Assembly: GCF_900107195.1 (NCBI RefSeq)
Contig: NZ_FNPB01000004.1
Span: forward strand, 1-64,000
Length of the DNA stretch: 64,000 nucleotides
Origin: Halobellus clavatus
GTDB taxonomy: Archaea; Halobacteriota; Halobacteria; Halobacteriales; Haloferacaceae
Direction: 5' to 3'
Part shown: piece by piece, positions 35,101 through 41,787 of the stretch
Numbering within the stretch: position 1 is the first letter of the stretch
How the letters are laid out: each line of letters begins with the position of its first letter
Made by a program: the position numbers and the translations under genes
The notes under the pieces: model-generated
Told to the model about the DNA's origin: nothing
The model's input: only the letters and a program-made list of their open reading frames with translations
Databases searched by the model: none

Positions 35101-36297
35101 TCAGTCGGCGCGGCCCGCCGGCATCGGTCCGTGGTAGCCATCCGGGACGTACGCACACAGCGGGTCGCTCGAGAGTGGGTCTCCCGTGTGGGCGTACGCC
35201 CGCGAGCGGCTCCCCCCGCAGATGTGCTTGAACTCGCACGCACCGCACTTCCCGCGGAGTCGATCGGGGTCCCGAAGGGATTCGAAGAGGTCGCTCTCGC
35301 GATACCGTTCCGTCAGGCTCGCCTCGCGAACGTTGCCGGCGGATTCGGGGAGGAATCCGGAGGGGTACAGCTCTCCGGTGTGACTGACGAACGCGAAGCC
35401 GTCCCCCGCGGTGATGCCGAGGCGGCGACCGATCCCATCCGCGTCCGGCGCCTCGCTCGCGTCGCGCGTGCGCTGGACCGCGACGCGCCGATAGTGCGGC
35501 GCTTCGGTCGTCTTCACGCCGAACGGGGCACGCTCGCTCACCGCCGAGAGCCACGCCATCACCTCCTCGGCGCGCGCCGGCGACACCGGGTCCAGCACCC
35601 GCCCGCGACCGACCGGGACGAGGAAGAACACCGACCACAGGACGGCACCGAGGTCTGCGACCAGCTCGCGGATGTCCGGCAGTTCGTCCACTGTGGCCGC
35701 GCAGACGGTAGTGTTGATCTGGAGGGGGAGGTCCGCTTCGCGGGCCGCCTGCGCCGCCTCGACTGTCTGCTCGAAGCTCCCGGACTCCCCGCGGAACTCG
35801 TCGTGACTCTCCGCCGACGCACCGTCGAGACTCAGCGCGAGGCGTTCGATGCCGGCCGATTCGAGGTCGCCGACGACTGACGGCGTGAGCGAGGCGGTCC
35901 CGCTCGGGGTCAGTGTCATCCTGAGCCCCTGCTCGGTTCCGTACTCGACCAACTCGCGGAGGTCGGGTCGAGCGAGCGGGTCACCCCCCGAGAGGACGAC
36001 CAACTGTCCCGGCCCGAAGGATCGCGCCTGGTCGAGGAGTCGCTTGCCCTCGTCAGTCGTCAGTTCGTCGGGGTGCCGCGCCGGCTGTGCGTCCGCCCGA
36101 CAATGATCGCACGCGAGGTCACACGCCTGCGTCACCTCCCAGACCAGGACGAACGGCCGTCGACTCGTCTCGATCGAACTCGGATCGGGCGGTCCGCCCG
36201 ACCCCGACGGCGGACCGTCCGGCGGGGAGGCGTCGTCCGGGCCGCCGCGTTCGGATCCTCGCCGGGAGTCGGTCGGTGGTGGTGTCGGAGCTGTCAT
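35101..36297 (-). CDS. Radical SAM/SPASM-domain enzyme
   Basis: A 398-residue protein. A low-complexity head of 45 residues is followed by the radical SAM motif CDLACDHC (Cys 59, 63, 66) that binds the [4Fe-4S] cluster, then VLSGGDPLARPDL. The C-terminal SPASM-like region reads KCGACEFKHICGGSRSRAYA...TGDPLSSDPLC, which is close to the family of AhbC/NirJ-like heme-modifying and BA_1875-like enzymes. Candidate roles: maturation of the CGCGG peptide or a heme modification. Its operator is 38 bp upstream, so it is in the island regulon. Confidence 0.88.
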   Translation of the reverse strand: MTAPTPPPTDSRRGSERGGPDDASPPDGPPSGSGGPPDPSSIETSRRPFVLVWEVTQACDLACDHCRADAQPARHPDELTTDEGKRLLDQARSFGPGQLVVLSGGDPLARPDLRELVEYGTEQGLRMTLTPSGTASLTPSVVGDLESAGIERLALSLDGASAESHDEFRGESGSFEQTVEAAQAAREADLPLQINTTVCAATVDELPDIRELVADLGAVLWSVFFLVPVGRGRVLDPVSPARAEEVMAWLSAVSERAPFGVKTTEAPHYRRVAVQRTRDASEAPDADGIGRRLGITAGDGFAFVSHTGELYPSGFLPESAGNVREASLTERYRESDLFESLRDPDRLRGKCGACEFKHICGGSRSRAYAHTGDPLSSDPLCAYVPDGYHGPMPAGRAD

Positions 36298-36335
36298 CAG
36301 TGCCGATTGGCCCCCGCGGCCCCAGGACTCCACGC

Positions 36336-36347
36336 CGAACATATTCG
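36336..36347. promoter_or_regulatory. CGAA-N4-TTCG operator, radical SAM gene
   Basis: Perfect site CGAACATATTCG, 38 bp before the radical SAM start at 36297; a second site for the divergent gene lies 24 bp further on. Confidence 0.83.
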
Positions 36348-36371
36348 AACCGGGCGACCGCTCCCGCGAGG

Positions 36372-36383
36372 CGAATATATTCG
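36372..36383. promoter_or_regulatory. CGAA-N4-TTCG operator, DUF2249-like gene
   Basis: Perfect site CGAATATATTCG, 38 bp before the ATG at 36422. Confidence 0.83.
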
Positions 36384-36421
36384 GCGTCGGGTTTCTGGTC
36401 CCGACCCGTATAGACCAAGGT

Positions 36422-36691
36422 ATGAACCACGAGGCGTACCTCGCGCACTTCGATGTTCCGAGCGACCGCGCGGTCGACTTCCTCGACGCGCGGGACCTGC
36501 CGCCGCCGGAGCCGCTTCAAGAGACGATGACGCGGCTGGCGGACCTCGACGGCGAGACGGTGTTCGTCCAGCTCAACGACCGCGTGCCACAGTTCCTGTT
36601 CCCGAAACTCGACGAGCAGGGCGTCGCCTACGAAACCGTCGAGACCGACGACGGTGCCCTCACGGCGATCTGGGATCCGACCGACGACTGA
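36422..36691 (+). CDS. DUF2249-like small protein
   Basis: An 89-residue protein. The C-terminal half follows the DUF2249 plan (LADLDGETVFVQLNDRVPQFLFPKLDEQGVAYETVE), parallel to the ELVNDHEPKPLFYEM block of the gene at 31439. The N-terminal half (residues 1-40: NHEAYLAHFDVPSDRAVDFLDARDLPPPEPLQ) is specific. Operator 38 bp upstream. Role unknown; a sensor or chaperone for NO-related enzymes is one idea. Confidence 0.75.
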   Translation: MNHEAYLAHFDVPSDRAVDFLDARDLPPPEPLQETMTRLADLDGETVFVQLNDRVPQFLFPKLDEQGVAYETVETDDGALTAIWDPTDD

Positions 36692-36713
36692 TCGGGGCTG
36701 TCTGTCGCCCCCG

Positions 36714-37025
36714 TCAGTACTCCTCGGGAGACCTTCTCGCCAGCACCAGCAGCGCCGTACTCGGAACCTCGGCGACCGGCGAGATATCCTGATCGCCGTC
36801 GAAGCGGACGACGTCGCCCGCTTCGAGAGCGTGCGGCTCGCCGTCGAGCGCCAGCCGGAGCGCGCCGTCGATGAGATAGAGGACGATTTCCCGTTCGGGG
36901 TGATCGTGCTCCGGGACGCGCTCGCCGGCGTCGAGAGCGAGTTTGACGGTCTTCGGTTCGTGCTCCGGGAAAACGTTCGCGTGGGGGGCCGCGTCGAGTC
37001 CGGGCAGGTGTTCGATGCGGGTCAT
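36714..37025 (-). CDS. Cupin-domain protein
   Basis: The 103-residue protein has a single cupin barrel with the metal motif PEHDHPEREIVLYLIDGAL (HxHPxxE) and DGEPHALEAGDVVRF. Cupins of this size bind Fe, Mn or Ni/Cu and may sense or oxidise. The ATG overlaps the stop of the upstream cupin gene by four bases (ATGA), so the two form one operon. Confidence 0.83.
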   Translation of the reverse strand: MTRIEHLPGLDAAPHANVFPEHEPKTVKLALDAGERVPEHDHPEREIVLYLIDGALRLALDGEPHALEAGDVVRFDGDQDISPVAEVPSTALLVLARRSPEEY

Positions 37026-37436
37026 CGGGACCCCTCGCTCTCGGACGGTTCCGCATCACCGTCGAGCGGCGGCTCGAAGGTCCCGTTCTGCAGTCCGCGT
37101 CGGACGGGGCCGTGCTCCGCGTCAGTCGGCGGCGGCGCGGTGACCAGCAAGGCTTCGAGTCGCTCTCCTTCGTCGGCGTGGATTCCGCGTCGCGTGGCGG
37201 CCTCGATTGCCACCACGTCGCCGGGGCCGACGGCGTGAGCCGTCCCGCCCTCCCGGACGGTGCCGTGCCCGGCCCGGACGTCGACGATGACGTCGCTGTC
37301 CGGCGCGTGTACCGGGATGAACTGCCCGGGGTCGAAGCACGCGAGGACGGCCTTCGCCGACTCGCTGCGGAACGCCTCGTTTGCGGCAAAGCGCGTCTCG
37401 ATACTCGGTGGCCGCCTCGACGTCGATTTGTGGCAT
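37022..37436 (-). pseudogene. Cupin-like gene with a one-base frameshift
   Basis: Reading from ATG at 37436 gives MPQIDVEAATEYRD and then an Arg-rich run. From about 37403 the sense is kept in the next frame: SIETRFAANEAFRSESAKAV, DPGQFIPVHAPDSDVIVDV, GGTAHAVGPGDVVAIEA, ending at 37022. This second frame has no start codon of its own before a stop at 37436-37438. Removing one C of TATCGAGACG would join both halves into one cupin of about 137 residues (EATEY-ETRFAANEAF). Operator CGAACATCTTCG lies 39 bp upstream and a normal cupin follows with a 4-bp overlap. Either a pseudogene or a sequencing error. Confidence 0.75.
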
Positions 37437-37475
37437 CAACCGAAGGGGGACGGCCGCGACCGATCGGTCTTTGCG

Positions 37476-37487
37476 CGAACATCTTCG
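37476..37487. promoter_or_regulatory. CGAA-N4-TTCG operator, cupin operon
   Basis: CGAACATCTTCG, 39 bp before the start at 37436. Central bases differ slightly from the others but both half-sites are intact. Confidence 0.72.
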
Positions 37488-37542
37488 GTCGCGGTGCCGT
37501 CCGTCGCGTCGGCCGTTCATCGGACGATCGGACCGCGGTCGA

Positions 37543-37845
37543 TCACTCGACGACGGAGGACTGGTGCTCGCCGCGCGTCCGGTGATCGACGAACTGGTGC
37601 CGGGTGACGTCGCCGTGTTCGCCGGCCGAGGCGTCGTCGCTGCTCCAGCCGTAGACCTCGTCGGCCCCGTGACAGTCGTGCGCTGCGAACAGCGTCACGA
37701 GTTCCCGCGGGAGCGACTCGCCTGCGTCGAGGTCGACGACGACGAGTCGATCGGTGAAGCTCTTCGCGAGGAACGCGTCCTCGACCGCGTCGTGTCGACG
37801 CGCCCGCTCCACGAGCCGTTCCAGTTCCGCCTCGCGACCAGTCAT
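37543..37845 (-). CDS. Hypothetical island protein
   Basis: A 100-residue acidic protein starting MTGREAELERLVERARRHDA. It has a helix, then LVVVDLDAGESLPRELVTLFAAHDCHGADEVYGW, with one Cys and several His. No family recognised. Shares a single palindromic operator with the divergent membrane-protein gene; spacing from operator to start is 38 bp on both sides. Confidence 0.6.
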   Translation of the reverse strand: MTGREAELERLVERARRHDAVEDAFLAKSFTDRLVVVDLDAGESLPRELVTLFAAHDCHGADEVYGWSSDDASAGEHGDVTRHQFVDHRTRGEHQSSVVE

Positions 37846-37883
37846 TGTCGGAACGACGTGTCCGATCGACGTACGCCTGACTA

Positions 37884-37895
37884 CGAACATATTCG
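37884..37895. promoter_or_regulatory. Shared CGAA-N4-TTCG operator of a divergent pair
   Basis: Perfect site CGAACATATTCG exactly midway between two divergent starts: 38 bp to the ATG at 37845 (minus) and 38 bp to the ATG at 37934 (plus). Confidence 0.83.
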
Positions 37896-37933
37896 CGACC
37901 ACGCACAGGAGGATCCGGACCCGAGACGTTCGT

Positions 37934-39331
37934 ATGAGTGCGATTCCTGCGGACGTCGACACCGACGCGCAGCCGCCGATGACGGTGCCGCTCCGTCACT
38001 TCGTCGTCGCGCTCGGCTTCCTGCTCGCGGGCGCGCTTGTCGGCGCACTCGACGCCGTCGGGGTCGTCCCCGGTCGGTCGACGCTCGTTCACGTCCATCT
38101 CCTGCTGGCGGGGTGGGTCTGTGTCACCATTCTGGGCGCGATGACACAGTTCGTGCCCGTCTGGTCCGGCACGACGTTGCACTCCCAGCGGCTCGCCGAA
38201 CTCCAACTCTGGGGGGTCACGGTCGGCCTCTCGGGATTCGTCGTCTGTCTGTTGACCGGCGCGTACGCGTGGCTTCCGGGGTTCGGATTCGTCCTCCTCG
38301 CCGGATTCTGGCTCTTCGTCTACAACGTCGGGCGGACGCTGCTCGGCGTCCGCCCTTGGGACGTCACCGAGCGGCACTTCGCGCTCGCGCTGGGATTCCT
38401 GCTCCTCGTCACCCTCCTGGGACTGGCGCTCGCAGTGAGCTACGTCCGGCCCGTGTTCGCCGACTGGCCAGTCACGCGCGGCACCGTCCGGAGCGCACAC
38501 GCGACACTCGCGGTATTCGGCGTCGTGCTGACGACGATCTTCGGCGCGCTCTACCAACTCGCGACGATGTTCACCCAGTCGGATCTCCGCGGCATCGACT
38601 CCCCGCTTCGGACCGTCGAGTCGGTCGGGTTCCCCCTCGGCGTCGTCTCGCTCGCGGCCGGTCGACTCGCGGGGAATCCGCTCGTCGGTCGCATCGGCGC
38701 GCTCCTCCTCACTGCGGGAACGGTGGCGATGGCCGTCGTGCTCGCGCGGCGACTCGCGACCCGGACGGTCGAGTGGACGCCGATGCTCCGCCGGTACGCT
38801 GTCGCGGCCGCAGCGATGCTCCTCTGGGCCGCGCTGGCAACACCGGCGTGGATCGCGGCGCCACTCGATCCCGCCCGGCTCTTCGGCCCGCCGACCGCGG
38901 CGCACCTCCTGCGCTTCGGCGCGGTCGGGTTCGTCGTCCTCGGCACGCTGTATCACGTCGTTCCGTTCATCATCTGGGTCCATCGCTACAGCGACCGCCT
39001 CGGGTTCGAATCGGTCCCGATGATCGACGACCTCTACGACGATCGGCTCGCCCGGGCGGACCTCGTCGCCCTGTCAGTCGGTATGGGACTGCTGGTGCTC
39101 GCGGAGACCGGCGTCCTCTCGAGTATCGGGCCGCAGGCGGCACCATCGGCGACACTGGTGGGCGGCGCCGTCAGCCTCCTCGGGTTTGCGCTCTTCGCGG
39201 CCAACCTGATCGGCGTGATCCAGCGCCACGGCTCCACGTCGGTTGCGACCCTCCTGTGTCCCCCACTCGGTCGGCTGGGGCCGTCGGCCGACGACGACGT
39301 ACCCGACGACACCGAACGCGCCCGGAGTTGA
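37934..39331 (+). CDS. NnrS-like / heme-copper oxidase-fold membrane protein
   Basis: The 465-residue protein has about 12 transmembrane helices. Histidines occur at places that fit heme or copper ligands: TLVHVHLLLAGWVCVTILGAM, RSAHATLAVFG, and GTLYHVVPFIIWVHRY. This is the pattern of heme-copper oxidase I-like or NnrS proteins. NnrS is an NO-responsive heme protein linked to denitrification. It is in an operon with a Rieske gene (45-bp gap) and under the shared operator, so it may take part in NO handling or quinol oxidation. The ATG at 37934 is preferred. Confidence 0.72.
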   Translation: MSAIPADVDTDAQPPMTVPLRHFVVALGFLLAGALVGALDAVGVVPGRSTLVHVHLLLAGWVCVTILGAMTQFVPVWSGTTLHSQRLAELQLWGVTVGLSGFVVCLLTGAYAWLPGFGFVLLAGFWLFVYNVGRTLLGVRPWDVTERHFALALGFLLLVTLLGLALAVSYVRPVFADWPVTRGTVRSAHATLAVFGVVLTTIFGALYQLATMFTQSDLRGIDSPLRTVESVGFPLGVVSLAAGRLAGNPLVGRIGALLLTAGTVAMAVVLARRLATRTVEWTPMLRRYAVAAAAMLLWAALATPAWIAAPLDPARLFGPPTAAHLLRFGAVGFVVLGTLYHVVPFIIWVHRYSDRLGFESVPMIDDLYDDRLARADLVALSVGMGLLVLAETGVLSSIGPQAAPSATLVGGAVSLLGFALFAANLIGVIQRHGSTSVATLLCPPLGRLGPSADDDVPDDTERARS

Positions 39332-39376
39332 TCGAAGAGCGAAACGCTCACGCCGCAGGCCGGTGAGGGGGTCGGT

Positions 39377-39702
39377 ATGACAGACGCGCCGTCGGACGAT
39401 CCGACGTTCCACCGGGTCGCCGACGCGGCCGCTCTCGATCCGGGGAGCGCCACGGTCGTCTCGGTCCAGGGTGTCGAACTCGCGCTCTTCACCGTCGACG
39501 ACGCGCATTACGCGATCGAGAACACCTGCCCACACCGCGGCGGCCCACTCGGATTGGGCGGCCTCGACGGGACGTGTGTCCGCTGCCCCTGGCACGGCTG
39601 GAGATCGACGTGACGACCGGCGAGCACGTCCGGAGCGACGCGGGGGTCGAGACCTACGACGTCGCTGTCGACGGCGACGGCGTGTACGTTCGGGTAGCGT
39701 AG
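39377..39702 (+). pseudogene. Rieske [2Fe-2S] protein with frameshift
   Basis: The frame from ATG 39377 reads to the end of the Rieske motif pair (CPHRGGPLG and CPWHGW) and then stops after RST at 39613. The family's next block continues in another frame from 39601 (EIDVTTGEHVRSDAGVETYDVAVDGDGVYVRV, ending at 39702). TGGAG should read TGGGAG: one lost G in a GGG run would restore a protein of about 108 residues. Both Cys-His pairs of the cluster are present. Lies in an operon with the membrane protein before it. Likely a sequencing or natural slip. Confidence 0.78.
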
Positions 39703-39771
39703 CGAGGGGGGTTCGACGAGTCCGGTTCGCGTTTCTCTACGCTTTTGGTCACTGAGTCGAGTACGGGTGGT

Positions 39772-41787
39772 ATGGCGGAGCGAATCAGGCTCGGGGCCGA
39801 CGTCGGGGGGACCTTCACCGACGTAGTGCTGGCGGCGGGGACCGAACTGGTGACGGCGAAGGTTCCGAGCACCGAGGAGCAGAGCGTCGGGGTCGTCGCG
39901 GGCATCCACAAGGCGTGTGCGGCGGCCGGGATCGATCCGGCGGCGGTCGACGAATTCACGCACGCGATGACCGTCTCGGTCAACGCCCTCCTGGAACGAG
40001 CGGGCGCGAAGACTGCGCTCGTCACCACCGAGGGGTTCCGCGACGTACTCGAACTCGGTCGGCAGGACCGCCCCGACCTCTATGACCTCTCGGCGACCCG
40101 TCCCGAGCCCCTCGTGCCGCGTCGCCGCCGCTTCGAGGTCCCAGAGCGCGCGACGCCCGACGGGATCACAACGCCCGTCGACGAGGAAGCCGTCCGCGAG
40201 GTGGCCGCCCGGATCAGGGAATCGGACGCCGAGAGCGTCGCCGTCTCGTTCCTGCACGCGTACGCGGCACCTGAGAACGAGCGCCGGGCGGTCGAGGTGC
40301 TCGAAGCCGAACTCGACGTCCCAGTCTCGGCGTCGCACGAGGTGCTGGCGGAGTTCCGCGAGTACGAGCGCACCGCGACGACAGTCGTCGACGCGTACGT
40401 GACGCCGACGATCGATCGCTACCTGGGACGACTCGCAGAGCGGGCGGCCGAGACCGGCCTTCCCGAGCCGCTGGTGATGCAAGCCAACGGCGGCATCGCC
40501 GGGATCGAGACGGTTCGCGACCACGCTGTCACGACGACGATGTCCGGCCCCGCTGCGGGCGTCGTCGGCGCGAACGCCGCCGCCGGTTCGGTGGCGCGCG
40601 AGCGCGACCTCCGCGGCCTCGTCACCTTCGATATGGGTGGGACCTCCAGCGACGTGAGCCTGGTCCGCGACGGCGAGGCCGAGCGGACGACCGAGTCCGA
40701 GATCAACGGCCAGCCCATCCGCACGCCGATGGTGGACGTGACCACGGTCGGCGCGGGCGGCGGGTCGATCGCCTGGGTCGACGACGGCGGCGCGCTCCGG
40801 GTCGGCCCGCGGTCGGCCGGCGCGGATCCGGGGCCAGCCTGCTACGGCAAGGGGGGCACCGAGCCGACAGTGACCGACGCCGACCTGGTGCTGGGGTACA
40901 TCGGCGAGAGCACCGACCTCGGCGGCGAACTCTCGCTCGACGCGGACGCCGCCCGCGAGGCACTCGCCGGGCTGGCCGCGGACGCCGATCTGGACGGCCC
41001 AGTCGCCGCGGCCCGCGGCGTCCACCGGATCGCCAACGCGACGATGGCGCGAGCGATTCGCGCCGCGACCGTCGAACGCGGGCACGACCCCCGCGAATTC
41101 GGCCTCGTCGCGTTCGGCGGCGCGGGGCCGATGCACGCGGCCGCCCTCGCAGCCGATCTCGATATCGACACCGTGATCGTCCCGCCGGCGTGCGGCGTCC
41201 TCTCGGCGTTCGGCCTGCTCGCAGCCGACGAGCAGCACGACGCCGTCCGGACCCACCGCGTCGCAATCGACGACGTCGATCCGGCCACCGTCGAGACGCA
41301 CTACGACGCGCTCGAAGCCGATGTTCGCGAGGACGCCCGCGACCCCGACGCGGCCTCGATCCGCCGGTGGGCCGATCTCCGGTACGCCGGACAGAGTTTC
41401 GAACTCACGGTCGACGTGGCGGCGACGTTCGATCCTGCCCGGGTCCGAGAACGCTTCCACGAGGCACACGAAGCGACGTACGGGTATCGGATGGACGAGC
41501 CGGTCGCCCTCGTGAATCTCCGCGTCGCGGCGACGGCGACGCGGTCGGACCCCCGGACCGAACACGCGGCCGACGGCGAGCCACGGGTGGGCGAGCGCAC
41601 CGCCCGGTTCGGAGACGGTGCGGGGCGTACGACGCCGGTGTACGACCGCTCGGGACTGGCCGTCGGATCGACGCTGGACGGATCAGCGGTGATCGAACAG
41701 GCCGAGAGTACCGTCGTCATCCCGCCTGCCTGGGAGGCGACCGTCCGCGACGACGGGTCGCTCGTCCTCACGGGGGTGACTGAATGA
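39772..41787 (+). CDS. hyuA: Hydantoinase/oxoprolinase subunit A
   Basis: A 671-residue protein of the hydantoinase A / 5-oxoprolinase family with an actin-like ATPase fold: LGADVGGTFTDVVLA at the N-terminus, VTFDMGGTSSDVSLVRDG around residue 285, GAGGGSIAWVD, and GLVAFGGAGPMHA. It opens cyclic amides such as 5-oxoproline or N-methylhydantoin in ATP-driven fashion together with HyuB. Its stop overlaps the hyuB ATG by four bases. The exact substrate is not clear. Confidence 0.92.
   Translation: MAERIRLGADVGGTFTDVVLAAGTELVTAKVPSTEEQSVGVVAGIHKACAAAGIDPAAVDEFTHAMTVSVNALLERAGAKTALVTTEGFRDVLELGRQDRPDLYDLSATRPEPLVPRRRRFEVPERATPDGITTPVDEEAVREVAARIRESDAESVAVSFLHAYAAPENERRAVEVLEAELDVPVSASHEVLAEFREYERTATTVVDAYVTPTIDRYLGRLAERAAETGLPEPLVMQANGGIAGIETVRDHAVTTTMSGPAAGVVGANAAAGSVARERDLRGLVTFDMGGTSSDVSLVRDGEAERTTESEINGQPIRTPMVDVTTVGAGGGSIAWVDDGGALRVGPRSAGADPGPACYGKGGTEPTVTDADLVLGYIGESTDLGGELSLDADAAREALAGLAADADLDGPVAAARGVHRIANATMARAIRAATVERGHDPREFGLVAFGGAGPMHAAALAADLDIDTVIVPPACGVLSAFGLLAADEQHDAVRTHRVAIDDVDPATVETHYDALEADVREDARDPDAASIRRWADLRYAGQSFELTVDVAATFDPARVRERFHEAHEATYGYRMDEPVALVNLRVAATATRSDPRTEHAADGEPRVGERTARFGDGAGRTTPVYDRSGLAVGSTLDGSAVIEQAESTVVIPPAWEATVRDDGSLVLTGVTE

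Noticed and set aside
39508..41565. 685-residue open frame antisense to hyuA
   Set aside because: It mirrors the GC-rich codons of hyuA, is Arg/Gly/Asp-rich with no domain pattern, and hyuA itself matches a known family along its full length.
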